Of a stretch of 50,844 bases of DNA, positions 17,578 to 26,411 are shown one piece after another (positions within the stretch are counted from its first letter, which is position 1; the number at the start of each line of letters is the position of its first letter). Made by a program: the position numbers and the translations under genes. The notes below the pieces were generated by a model. It did not search any database. It had not been told where the DNA came from and saw only the letters and a program-made list of their open reading frames with translations. This stretch comes from Bacteroidaceae bacterium (lineage in GTDB: Bacteria; Bacteroidota; Bacteroidia; Bacteroidales; Bacteroidaceae), in assembly GCA_017521285.1 (NCBI GenBank), contig JAFXDG010000070.1, forward strand, positions 1 to 50,844, written 5' to 3'.

Positions 17578-18378
17578 ATGCTGAACAAACTGTCTCAATT
17601 CTTTATGCGCCGCAGGAACTGGTCGATTCCTTATGCCATCTTCCTGTTGGTCTTTGTGGTTGTTCCTTTGGTACTTATCGTAGCCTATGCCTTTACCGAC
17701 GAAGAGGGAGCCTTCACATTGGGTAATTTCCGCAAGTTCATGATGCATCCCGAGGCCATCAACACCTTCATCTACTCAATAGGCATCGCCATGATTACCA
17801 CCATTTTCTGCTTGATATTGGGTTATCCGGCCGCCTACATCATGAGCCAGAAACAGTTCAACACTTCCAAGACAATGGTGGTACTATTCATTCTGCCCAT
17901 GTGGGTAAACATCCTCATCCGTACACTGGCAACCGTAGCATTGTTTGACTTTTTGAAACTGCCGTTGGGCGAAGGGGCATTGGTGTTCGGTATGGTCTAT
18001 AACTTCTTGCCGTTCATGATTTACCCAATCTATAACACATTGCAAAAGATGGATCAGAGCCTCATTGAAGCGGCACAAGACTTGGGAGCCAATCCTCTGA
18101 AAGTTTTCACTAAAATAGTGCTTCCCCTCTCTATGCCTGGTATTTTCAGCGGCATTCTCATGGTGTTCATGCCCACGGTATCCACCTTTGCCATTGCTGA
18201 ACTACTGACAATGAACAACATCAAACTCTTCGGTACCACAGTGCAGGAGAATATCTATAACGGAATGTGGAACTATGGTGCGGCTCTGTCACTCATCATG
18301 TTGCTGCTGATTGCCATCATGTCATTTTTCAGCAACGACGAAGACAGCGTACAAAATGAAAGCGGAGGTGTAATATGA
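17578..18378 (+). CDS. potB: Polyamine ABC transporter permease PotB
   Basis: Inner-membrane permease with six predicted transmembrane segments (from VVVPLVLIVAYAFT at about residue 25). The EAA loop contacting PotA is EAAQDLGANPLKVFTKIVLP. 266 residues with the ATG at 17578; a TTG six codons upstream lies in the GAGTTGACTTGTTAAC repeat and is less likely. It overlaps potC by 4 bp (ATGA), indicating translational coupling. Confidence 0.92.
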   Translation: MLNKLSQFFMRRRNWSIPYAIFLLVFVVVPLVLIVAYAFTDEEGAFTLGNFRKFMMHPEAINTFIYSIGIAMITTIFCLILGYPAAYIMSQKQFNTSKTMVVLFILPMWVNILIRTLATVALFDFLKLPLGEGALVFGMVYNFLPFMIYPIYNTLQKMDQSLIEAAQDLGANPLKVFTKIVLPLSMPGIFSGILMVFMPTVSTFAIAELLTMNNIKLFGTTVQENIYNGMWNYGAALSLIMLLLIAIMSFFSNDEDSVQNESGGVI

Positions 18379-19166
18379 TAAAGACAATTCTCGCCAAAGG
18401 GTACTTGTGGTTGCTGTTAGCCCTACTCTACTCCCCCATATTGATTATTATGGTTTTCTCGTTCACCGAAGCTAAGGTATTGGGCAACTGGACGGGGTTC
18501 TCGTTCAATCTCTACAGTTCCCTATTCTCTGGAGGTATGCATCATTCGCTGACGAACGCCATCATCAATACATTTGTCATCGCACTGATAGCCGCTACCG
18601 TCTCTACGGCCTTGGGAAGCATTGCAGCCATTGGCATCTATAATCTACGGAGCCGCCAGCGCACAGCCATGAACTTTGTGAACAACATCCCCATTATGAA
18701 CCCTGACATTATCACTGGTGTATCGCTCTTTCTGCTCTTTGTCAGCTTCGGCATTTCGCAGGGATTCACCACCGTCGTGTTGGCCCATATCTCTTTCTGT
18801 ACACCATACGTAGTGCTCAGTGTGATGCCCCGTCTAAAGAAGATGAACCCTAATATCTATGAAGCAGCACTTGACCTTGGCGCCACTCCTTTCCAAGCAT
18901 TGAGAAAGGTGATATTGCCTGAAATATTACCTGGCATGATCAGTGGCTTCATCTTGGCATTCACTCTCTCGATTGATGACTTTGCCGTCACCATTTTCAC
19001 TATCGGTAATGAAGGATTGGAAACCCTCTCCACCTACATCTATGCCGATGCACGCAAGGGTGGTCTTACGCCTGAGTTGCGTCCCCTTTCAACCATTATA
19101 TTTGTCACCGTGCTCGTCCTCTTGATCGTCATCAACCGTCGGGCAGAGAAACAGAAACAAGAATGA
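18375..19166 (+). CDS. potC: Polyamine ABC transporter permease PotC
   Basis: Second permease subunit, six predicted transmembrane segments, EAA loop EAALDLGATPFQALRKVILP, and the conserved FTLSIDDFAVTIF segment after it. 263 residues, normal for PotC. Its start overlaps the potB stop and its own stop overlaps the potD start, both by ATGA. Confidence 0.92.
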   Translation: MIKTILAKGYLWLLLALLYSPILIIMVFSFTEAKVLGNWTGFSFNLYSSLFSGGMHHSLTNAIINTFVIALIAATVSTALGSIAAIGIYNLRSRQRTAMNFVNNIPIMNPDIITGVSLFLLFVSFGISQGFTTVVLAHISFCTPYVVLSVMPRLKKMNPNIYEAALDLGATPFQALRKVILPEILPGMISGFILAFTLSIDDFAVTIFTIGNEGLETLSTYIYADARKGGLTPELRPLSTIIFVTVLVLLIVINRRAEKQKQE

Positions 19167-20500
19167 AACACCTCCTTCCTCTCCTCCTCGCCTTCCTCAC
19201 CTTAGGCAGTTGCGGGCGTTCCCAAGAAGAGCGTAGCAAAATACTGAAAGTCTATAACTGGGCCGACTATATCGACGAAGATGTGCTGGCCGAGTTTCCC
19301 GAATGGTACAAGGAACAGACGGGCGAAGACATCAAGGTCATCTACCAAGTGTTCGACATCAACGAAGTGATGCTCACCAAGATTGAACGTGGCCATGAGG
19401 ACTTCGACGTGGTGTGTCCCTCGGAGTACATCATTGAACGAATGATGAAGAAGGAGATGCTGCTCCCCATTAACCGAGACTTTGGGAAGACTCCTGACTA
19501 CATCCACAATTTGGCTCCCTACATACAAGACGAGTTAAACAAGATGATTACCGACGGACGCCGGGTGACCGACTATGCAGTGCCTTACATGTGGGGAACA
19601 GCCGGTACTCTCTACAACACAGAACTTGTCACCGAAGAGGAAGCCATGACTTGGAAAAGCCTTTGGGATCCGAAGTTTACCAACAAGATATTGATGAAGG
19701 ACAGCTACCGCGACTGCTATGGTACGGCCATCATCTATGCCAATACCGAACGGTTGAACAAGGGAGAGGTCACTGTGGAGCAGTTGATGAACGACAATTC
19801 CACCGAAGCCATTGCCACCGCAGAAGAATACCTGAAGCTGATGAAACCCAATATTGCAGGTTGGGAAGCAGACTTCGGCAAGGAGATGATGACCAAAGGA
19901 AAGGCTTGGATTAACTTCACCTGGAGCGGTGATGCCGTATGGGCTATCGAAGAGGCCGATGCTGTAGGAGTGGAGCTCGACTATGTGGTTCCCCAAGAAG
20001 GAAGCAATGTATGGTTCGATGGTTGGGTAATTCCCAAGTACTCCCGAAACGTGAAGGCTGCCAGCTACTTCATAAACTACATGTGCCAATCAGACATTGC
20101 TTTGCGCAACATGGATGCCATCGGCTACGTTTCGGCCGTGGCAACCGACGAGATATTGGAAGAGAAGATTGATTCTACCCTTGAAAATTACTCCGACCTC
20201 AGCTATTTCTTTGGTCCTCATGCCGACAGTGTGCAAGTGGACCCCATCCAGTATCCCAGCCGTGAAGTGATAGAACGTTGTGCTGTCATCCGCGACTTCA
20301 GCAACAAAGAAGACCTCGAAAAGGTACTTGAAATGTGGAGCCGTGTCAAGGGGGACAATCTCAATGCCGGCCTTGTACTCTTCATCTTTGCTGTCATCGG
20401 AGTGCTCTTCATCTCCTTATTGGCCAATAAGATAAAGAAGTACCGCCGCCAACAGCAACGCAACCGCTATCGCAGAAAGCGCCGTAACAAGCGTAAGTAA
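19163..20500 (+). CDS. potD: Polyamine-binding lipoprotein PotD with a C-terminal membrane anchor
   Basis: Substrate-binding protein of the polyamine importer. The signal peptide ends in the lipobox LGSC (lipidated Cys17). The mature part starts ILKVYNWADYIDEDVLAEF, followed by FDVVCPSEYIIERM, MWGTAGTLYN and INFTWSGDAVWAIEEADA, all typical of PotD/PotF. Unusually, residues about 402-421 (AGLVLFIFAVIGVLFISLLA) form a hydrophobic segment followed by a 24-residue tail made almost wholly of K, R, Q and N. E. coli PotD is about 350 residues and has no such tail. The protein would thus be held at both ends on the inner membrane. Confidence 0.9.
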   Translation: MKHLLPLLLAFLTLGSCGRSQEERSKILKVYNWADYIDEDVLAEFPEWYKEQTGEDIKVIYQVFDINEVMLTKIERGHEDFDVVCPSEYIIERMMKKEMLLPINRDFGKTPDYIHNLAPYIQDELNKMITDGRRVTDYAVPYMWGTAGTLYNTELVTEEEAMTWKSLWDPKFTNKILMKDSYRDCYGTAIIYANTERLNKGEVTVEQLMNDNSTEAIATAEEYLKLMKPNIAGWEADFGKEMMTKGKAWINFTWSGDAVWAIEEADAVGVELDYVVPQEGSNVWFDGWVIPKYSRNVKAASYFINYMCQSDIALRNMDAIGYVSAVATDEILEEKIDSTLENYSDLSYFFGPHADSVQVDPIQYPSREVIERCAVIRDFSNKEDLEKVLEMWSRVKGDNLNAGLVLFIFAVIGVLFISLLANKIKKYRRQQQRNRYRRKRRNKRK

Positions 20501-20514
20501 ATCCCCAAAGGGTG

Positions 20515-20541
20515 ATTACTCCTTAATAAGGAAGGAGACCA
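20515..20541. terminator. Possible short terminator between convergent potD and TPR genes
   Basis: ACTCCTTAATAAGGAAGGAG contains a small dyad (CCTTA/TAAGG) in the 41-bp gap between the convergent stops. The stem is short, so this is weak. Confidence 0.25.
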
Positions 20542-20826
20542 TTACTTCTTGACGTGGAACTGCCCCGTAATTTCTTTCTCCAGTTCGGGAGAAAGCTGAA
20601 AGGCACGCTTCAAGTCTTCAGCAGCCCCACGATGATTGCCTGACAAATGGCGGGCACGGCCACGCTCGTAGTAAGCTTTGGCATAGTCAGATGCCAGACT
20701 GACAATCTTGTCGTACATCAAAATAGCATCGTCAACCTTGCCTTGTGCCATACACATGGCTGCGGCATACATCAGGTTCTCTATCAGGGGAGAGGATTGA
20801 GTCGGATTGTTACTTATCATAGTCAT
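20542..20826 (-). CDS. Small TPR protein
   Basis: 94 residues with two tetratricopeptide-like helix pairs: LMYAAAMCMAQGKVDDAILM and AKAYYERGRARHLSGNHRGA. No signal peptide, so cytoplasmic. It starts 23 bp after the recQ stop on the same strand, so it is probably the third gene of recJ-recQ-TPR. A protein-binding adaptor role is all that can be inferred. An in-frame ATG at 20820 is an equally possible start. Confidence 0.8.
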   Translation of the reverse strand: MTMISNNPTQSSPLIENLMYAAAMCMAQGKVDDAILMYDKIVSLASDYAKAYYERGRARHLSGNHRGAAEDLKRAFQLSPELEKEITGQFHVKK

Positions 20827-20849
20827 ACCTTATTATATATACAAATACA

Positions 20850-22757
20850 TCAGCGCCCCACCTTCCGTATCCACTCGCCATACATCTCGATTTGCTCTTC
20901 GGCTTGCAAGTAATGGAGCACATCCACAGCCTTCTCTTTCGAACAAAGTGTTTCGGCTCTATCGAGAAAAGCCGGAAGAGAGACTTCCCCACCCTCGGCC
21001 AACATGGTTTCCACCAACAGACAAACTTCACTGAACACACCACGCTTGAGTCCTGTGGGATGGTTGCTCAGACAGACATCGCATTGTCCGCAATCGTGCT
21101 CGTTCTTCTCACCGAAATAATACAGGAGCATACGGCTGCGACACTTGTTTGTCGAAATGGCATACTCAATCATAGCACCAATGCGGCTCTCGTAAGCCTT
21201 CTTACGCTCTTCATATACGGAAGGGGGAATCACCAGCCGTTCCTTCTCTTCGCGACGGCGGGTGTAGCGTATGAGAGGTGTCTTCTTGTGGGGTATATAT
21301 CTGATGATACGATTGAAGTTCAGAGACTTCAGTATCTCGTACACATGGTGATAGTCCAAGCCGGCATGATGGGCCAACAGATGCTCGTCGATATAGACAT
21401 AGTCGGTGAAAAGCCCCGTGTAAGAACGGAGAAGCACCCGAAGAAGATTCTCGGTATCAGCATCGTCACGAGTAGCATACAGTTCGTCACGACGGACAGC
21501 GAACATCAGGCGCGAGGCATTCTCCTGTTCATCCACATATTCAATATACCCTGCTTGGGTAAGGATGCGCAAAGCACTATCTACGGGAACAGGGAAATGC
21601 TTGAAGTTACGGCAAAACTTGTCGAGGTCAAATTCATAAGTCACCCCCTCGCCACTACCCATGGCAAGTTGGTAGTAATAACTCAGGTGTTCATACACTT
21701 CACGAATGAACTCCTTGTCGGGATATGTGTTGGGGATGCGTTGTTTCAGGGTCTGTGTATCGCGCGAGCTGACCAACAGTACAGCATAGGCAAAACCTCC
21801 GTCGCGGCCGGCACGTCCGGCTTCCTGGAAATAAGCCTCTGGTGAATCGGGCAAATCCACATGCACCACCAACCGGACATCGGGCTTGTCGATACCCATA
21901 CCAAAGGCATTTGTGGCTACCATCACACGCGACTCACCCCTCTGCCATTTTCCCTGACGGATATCTTTATCAACATTAGGCAGGCCAGCATGATAGAATT
22001 CGGCAGTAATGCCTTGCTGTCGCAGAAACTCGGCCACTTCGCGCGTACGGTTGCGGCTACGGGTATAGACAATGGCACAACCGGGAATACGTTGCAGGAT
22101 ATGGAGCAGTTCGTTCACCTTGCTGTCCGTCTGGCGCACCACGTATGCCAAGTTCTTGCGTTCGAAACTCATGCGGAAGACATTCTCCTGCTTGAAACCG
22201 AGGCGTACCTGTATGTCCTTCACCACTTCGGGAGTGGCAGTAGCCGTCAAAGCCAACACCGGCACCCCAGGCAACAGTTTGCGTATCTCGGCAATCTGCA
22301 AGTAAGCAGGTCGGAAGTCATACCCCCACTGCGAGATACAATGACTCTCGTCCACCGTAATCATACTCACAGGGATGCGCTTCAGCTTGACTTGGAAGAG
22401 TTCGGAAGAAAGACGTTCGGGGGATACGTAAAGGAACTTGTATCCGCCATATATGCAGTTCTCAAGAGCCACGATAATCTCGTCGCGCGTCAGCCCCGTA
22501 TAGATGGCCGCCGCCTTGATACCGCGTGCACGCAGGTTGTTCACCTGATCCTTCATCAGGGCAATCAAGGGAGTGATGACCAGGCACAGTCCCTCTTGTG
22601 CCAAGGCTGGTACCTGAAAGGTGATACTCTTGCCCCCGCCTGTAGGCATGAGGCCGAGCGTATCGCGCCCGCTACCGATGCTTTCAATGATGTCCTCCTG
22701 AATACCACGGAAAGCTGTGTAGCCCCAGTATTGCTGCAATATGTCGAGATAGGTCAC
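20850..22757 (-). CDS. recQ: ATP-dependent DNA helicase RecQ
   Basis: 3'-5' DNA helicase of the RecF recombination/repair pathway. Motif 0 WGYTAFRGIQEDII (11-24), Walker A PTGGGKS (38-44), DESH box (136-139), TATATP, motif V VMVATNAFGMGIDKPDVRLV and motif VI QEAGRAGRDG. The zinc site is CRSRMLLYYFGE...CGQCDVC. 635 residues; the C-terminal end is a winged-helix-like segment and I see no HRDC domain. Starts with GTG overlapping the recJ stop (GTGA), so translation is coupled with recJ. Confidence 0.95.
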   Translation of the reverse strand: MTYLDILQQYWGYTAFRGIQEDIIESIGSGRDTLGLMPTGGGKSITFQVPALAQEGLCLVITPLIALMKDQVNNLRARGIKAAAIYTGLTRDEIIVALENCIYGGYKFLYVSPERLSSELFQVKLKRIPVSMITVDESHCISQWGYDFRPAYLQIAEIRKLLPGVPVLALTATATPEVVKDIQVRLGFKQENVFRMSFERKNLAYVVRQTDSKVNELLHILQRIPGCAIVYTRSRNRTREVAEFLRQQGITAEFYHAGLPNVDKDIRQGKWQRGESRVMVATNAFGMGIDKPDVRLVVHVDLPDSPEAYFQEAGRAGRDGGFAYAVLLVSSRDTQTLKQRIPNTYPDKEFIREVYEHLSYYYQLAMGSGEGVTYEFDLDKFCRNFKHFPVPVDSALRILTQAGYIEYVDEQENASRLMFAVRRDELYATRDDADTENLLRVLLRSYTGLFTDYVYIDEHLLAHHAGLDYHHVYEILKSLNFNRIIRYIPHKKTPLIRYTRRREEKERLVIPPSVYEERKKAYESRIGAMIEYAISTNKCRSRMLLYYFGEKNEHDCGQCDVCLSNHPTGLKRGVFSEVCLLVETMLAEGGEVSLPAFLDRAETLCSKEKAVDVLHYLQAEEQIEMYGEWIRKVGR

Positions 22758-24478
22758 GACTCTTCAAACGGTTTGATGTCTTCGATGAGCAGTTGCACTT
22801 CGCCATGCTTGTGCGTGTTCTCCTCTATGGTGTAGCAAATGTCGAAGGCACGTTTAGTCTTGATGTAGCGGGCCTGCGAACTCTGCCCAAAGGCAATGCC
22901 GTTCATCACATTGTTACTCTTGTTGTCCACCAGCTCCAACTTGATGTGTTCCTGGTCGCGCCCCACCACCTTGCTGGTGCCATAGTCATATACCTGATGG
23001 GTGCAGAAGACGGGCTTATGGTTATCAGGACCAAAGGGATTGAAGCGCTTCAAGTCGTTGAAGAACTTGTTGGATATCTCCTTGAAGTCCAGCTCGGCAT
23101 CAATGTTGATGGTAGCTCTTGTCTGCTCGGGCAGGATGTGTTCGGTGACATACTCCTCGAAGCGGCGGGTAAACTCCTCCACATGTTCAATCTTCATGGA
23201 AAGTCCGGCAGCATAGGTGTGTCCGCCAAAGTTCTCCAACAGGTCGCGGCAATGCTCGATAGCCCTATAGACATCGAAACCCGACACTGAACGGGCAGAA
23301 CCCGTTGCCATATCGCCGGTACGGGTAAGCACCACAGCCGGGCGGTAGTAAATCTCCGTCAAACGGCTGGCCACAATACCAATAACGCCCTTGTGCCACT
23401 GTTCGTTGAAGATGACGATGCTGCGCCGGTCGCTCAGTCCCTCCAGACCCTCCACAATCTTGTTGGCCTCTTCGGTCATGGCCTTATCCAAGTCCTTGCG
23501 AGTCTCGTTGTACTGATTTATCTGGTTGCTCTTCTCGATGGCAGCCTTGAAATCGCGTTCGGTCAACAAGTCAACGGCCTCCTTACCATTCTGTATGCGT
23601 CCGCTGGCATTGATGCGGGGACCAATCTTGAAAATAATGTCCCCCATGGTTATCTCCTTGTCACTCAACCCACAGACATCAATGATGGCCTTCAGCCCCA
23701 CACTGGGGTTGGAGTTTATCTGTCGCAAACCATGATAGGTGAGCACACGGTTTTCGCCCATGATGGGCACGATATCGCTGGCCACACTCACGGCCACCAG
23801 ATCAAGCAGCGGTGTCAGGTGGCTGAACTCGATACCATTATCCTTGGCAAAGGCTTGCATGAACTTGAAGCCCACACCACACCCCGACAAGTGGGGATAG
23901 GGATAGGTGGCATCTGGCCGCTTGGCATTCAGGATGGCCACAGCAGGCGGCAACTCATCATCGGGCACATGGTGGTCACAAATGATGAAGTCGATACCCT
24001 TTTCCTTGGCATAGGCTATCTCCTCGATGGCTTTGATACCACAATCCAACACAATCACCAGTTTTACACCGGTCTCCACGGCATAGTCCACTCCCTTGTA
24101 GGTCACGCCATACCCCTCGTTGTAACGATCGGGGATGTAATAGTCCATGTTGGAGTAGAACTGTTGCAGGAATTTGTACACCAGCGCCACGGCCGTTGTA
24201 CCATCCACATCATAGTCGCCCCACACCAAGATACGCTCTTTGCGCCCCATGGCCTCGTTCAAGCGGGCCACGGCCTTGTCCATGTCCTTCATCAGGAAGG
24301 GGTCATGCAGCTCACTCAAGTGCGGACGGAAAAAGCGCTTGGCTTCCTCGACCGTACGGATGCCACGTTCCCTGAGCAGACGACACAGCACGGGACTTAT
24401 GCCCAATTGCTTGGATAACTCCTTAGCCGCCTCGATATCTCTTTTGGTGGGTGATTGGTAAATCCATTTGTTACTCAT
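22754..24478 (-). CDS. recJ: Single-strand DNA exonuclease RecJ
   Basis: 5'-3' exonuclease on single-stranded DNA, partner of RecQ in gap repair and end resection. DHH-family motifs: WGDYDVDGTTA (86-96; D88, D90, D92), VLDCG, CDHH (167-170), HLSGCGVGFKF, then the DHHA1 motif GPRINASGRI and GFDVYRAIEHC...FGGHTYAAGLS. 574 residues, normal length. First gene of recJ-recQ-TPR. A clear promoter was not found; TATCTTTA at about 24599-24606 (minus) is the best -7-like box. Confidence 0.95.
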   Translation of the reverse strand: MSNKWIYQSPTKRDIEAAKELSKQLGISPVLCRLLRERGIRTVEEAKRFFRPHLSELHDPFLMKDMDKAVARLNEAMGRKERILVWGDYDVDGTTAVALVYKFLQQFYSNMDYYIPDRYNEGYGVTYKGVDYAVETGVKLVIVLDCGIKAIEEIAYAKEKGIDFIICDHHVPDDELPPAVAILNAKRPDATYPYPHLSGCGVGFKFMQAFAKDNGIEFSHLTPLLDLVAVSVASDIVPIMGENRVLTYHGLRQINSNPSVGLKAIIDVCGLSDKEITMGDIIFKIGPRINASGRIQNGKEAVDLLTERDFKAAIEKSNQINQYNETRKDLDKAMTEEANKIVEGLEGLSDRRSIVIFNEQWHKGVIGIVASRLTEIYYRPAVVLTRTGDMATGSARSVSGFDVYRAIEHCRDLLENFGGHTYAAGLSMKIEHVEEFTRRFEEYVTEHILPEQTRATINIDAELDFKEISNKFFNDLKRFNPFGPDNHKPVFCTHQVYDYGTSKVVGRDQEHIKLELVDNKSNNVMNGIAFGQSSQARYIKTKRAFDICYTIEENTHKHGEVQLLIEDIKPFEES

Positions 24479-24733
24479 TTATATATGTTTTTATTTCTTT
24501 TTCTTATCTCAGTGTCAGCGCGTTACGGCCAACGGAAAGGGCACAGCCAAGGCTGCTATATAGTGATTGCGGCACATCGGGCCACATTTGAACGGGTAAA
24601 GATACAAAAAAGATACGATATGCAACCTTTTTCTACATTATATTTAGACTTTTTAAATGTATGAGCTTTCTGTGCCCTATTCTCAAACCAGGTTTCCAAA
24701 TTCCATTTTGACAGGCTGAAACCACCCCCTTGA

Positions 24734-24871
24734 AGACACAGGTGGGACACCTTCAGAGACACAGGTGGGTCTCCATCAGAGACACAGGTGGGTCTTCAAC
24801 GGAGACACAGGTGGGTCTTCAACGGAGACACAGGTGGGTCTCTGAGCAAGACACAGGTGGGTCTTCAGCAG
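24734..24871. repeat. 23-bp minisatellite, six units
   Basis: Six head-to-tail units of 23 bp starting at 24734, 24757, 24780, 24803, 24826 and 24849, each beginning AGACACAGGTGGG; units 3 and 4 are identical. A degenerate seventh follows (GGGTACAGGCCGGTCTGTAA). It lies between the recJ 5' end and the aminopeptidase 3' end. The stretch 24479-24733 holds no convincing gene. Confidence 0.95.
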
Positions 24872-24928
24872 GGGTACAGGCCGGTCTGTAAAGAGGCCCA
24901 AAAACACCCTCATAAAGGAGACGACAGA

Positions 24929-25019
24929 GACATCTTGATGTCGGAAGAAAGGACATCAAGATGTCGTACGAAAGGAGAACTTGATGTCATGCGAAGGGAG
25001 AACTTGATGTCGTGAAGGA
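24929..25019. repeat. Second 22/23-bp minisatellite with internal dyads
   Basis: Units start at 24929 (22 bp), 24951, 24974 and 24997 (23 bp each), sharing the core TTGATGTC. The first two contain the 14-bp palindrome-like words GACATCTTGATGTC and GACATCAAGATGTC, which are reverse complements of each other. The sequence is unrelated to the neighbouring AGACACAGGTGGG array although the period is the same. Confidence 0.9.
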
Positions 25020-25039
25020 GGGGATAAAAGAAAAAGAAA

Positions 25040-25120
25040 GGCACAGATTATACGGATTGTCCCGATAGCCGACAGCCGGACAAACAGCCATCATATCGTG
25101 CAATCCGTATAACCCGTGCC
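25040..25120. repeat. Dispersed palindromic element, likely terminator of the C1B peptidase gene
   Basis: The 19-bp arms GGCACAGATTATACGGATT (25040-25058) and AATCCGTATAACCCGTGCC (25102-25120) pair with two mismatches around a 43-nt loop. It sits 25 bp past the peptidase stop and belongs to the same family as 9333-9396 and 15954-16034. Confidence 0.7.
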
Positions 25121-25145
25121 TGAAAGAGAGGCGGAAGAACTTGGA

Positions 25146-26354
25146 TTACTTCAAGTTCAACTTCTTCTTGATGTCCTTGGGCAGAGCGTCCTTGTGTACC
25201 ACAATGTTCATGGTCTTGTAGCGGACGAAAGCTTTAGAAGCATACCAGATACCTTCATACTTGCCGGCCTTGCCCCATGAGTTCTTCACCAAGTAGTACT
25301 CAGTACCCTGCTGGTCTTTTGCCTTGCCGTAGATGAGCATACCATGGTCGTCAGTGGTTTCCCAATTGTCGTAGCCCTGCTGACGCTCTTCTTGCGTGCA
25401 CCATTTCTGAGGCATCGGACGGTTAATGGCCTCAGCCTTCTCGGCTGCTGTCATCTTCAACCAACGGGCCATATCACTGCCTCCCAATTCCTGACTCTTC
25501 TTCAGGTCGGGCATTACAGCCAGTCCGTTACGGGTAAAGCCTTCCTCGCTCACGTCTGAACCCCATGCGATGGTGTAACCCTTGTCGATAGCATTGTCAA
25601 ACACCTGCATCAGCTCGTCAATGGGCAGGTTGTAAGACTGTGCCCAACGCCAGTTGTCCTGAATCTCCAACACGAACTTCTCGTAGAAGGGATGATGAGT
25701 GTATGAGGTAAGCGATACATAGTCGTCGGCATTCAACCCCAATGTTTCATAGAAGCTTTGCGGAGTATATTCCTTGCCATTGTAGGTGAACTTCTCGGGG
25801 CGGACACCGAGGTAAGCGTCATAGATGCCCTCCAAGCCCTTGCGCCACAGCGGAGTGCCATCGGGAGACATTTGCAGTTTCTTATGGTTGCCCTTGGCGA
25901 TAGCTGCCACATAAGCATCAGTGACGGCAGAGAGTTCGGTATGGTTGGAAAGGGTATCGCCATACATCACACCGGGACGCATCTCAGCCTCGGGAATAAG
26001 GCCGAAGGTCTTCATGCCATAGAGCACATCGTAGAACGAACCACCCTGTGAGAAAGAGGCATCACCATGAGTACGGATAGCCTTGTCAGCACGGTCCATA
26101 TAGGTGTTGTAAACGATGTACATCTCTGAAAAGTCATACTCGCCCTTGCCCATGCGGAGGAGTTCAGCCTCAATGAAGCTCAACGTAGAGTAGCACCAGC
26201 AGGTTCCTGCACGGTTCTGGTCCTTGATACTGGTAATGGGGTTCTCCTTCACAGTAGTGAATACGAAGCCTGTCGTGTCGGCCTTAGCAGCCTCTTGTGC
26301 CATAGCTCCCATGCCCACCAAGGCGAGAGCGGCCAATGTCAATTGTTTCTTCAT
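25146..26354 (-). CDS. Secreted C1B cysteine peptidase (bleomycin hydrolase/aminopeptidase C type)
   Basis: Papain-like aminopeptidase. A signal peptide (MKKQLTLAALALVGMGAMAQ) places it in the periplasm, unlike the cytosolic PepC of lactic acid bacteria. The catalytic set is complete: Q46 and C52 in KDQNRAGTCWCYS, H337 in TTDDHGML, N358 in LVKNSWG. 402 residues. It is 57 bp downstream of aminopeptidase P on the same strand, so the two may form a peptide-degrading operon. Confidence 0.9.
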   Translation of the reverse strand: MKKQLTLAALALVGMGAMAQEAAKADTTGFVFTTVKENPITSIKDQNRAGTCWCYSTLSFIEAELLRMGKGEYDFSEMYIVYNTYMDRADKAIRTHGDASFSQGGSFYDVLYGMKTFGLIPEAEMRPGVMYGDTLSNHTELSAVTDAYVAAIAKGNHKKLQMSPDGTPLWRKGLEGIYDAYLGVRPEKFTYNGKEYTPQSFYETLGLNADDYVSLTSYTHHPFYEKFVLEIQDNWRWAQSYNLPIDELMQVFDNAIDKGYTIAWGSDVSEEGFTRNGLAVMPDLKKSQELGGSDMARWLKMTAAEKAEAINRPMPQKWCTQEERQQGYDNWETTDDHGMLIYGKAKDQQGTEYYLVKNSWGKAGKYEGIWYASKAFVRYKTMNIVVHKDALPKDIKKKLNLK

Positions 26355-26411
26355 TTGTCTTTTATCTTTATTACTTAGTTATTAGTTCCTGTTTTATTGC
26401 ACCTCCACTTG

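Noticed and set aside
24734-24871. Possible CRISPR array
   Set aside because: Units abut head to tail every 23 bp without unique spacers, and there are no cas genes nearby.
24788-25015. 75-codon plus-strand ORF across the minisatellites
   Set aside because: A 23-bp period is not a multiple of three, so the frame shifts in each unit; no conserved protein is formed.
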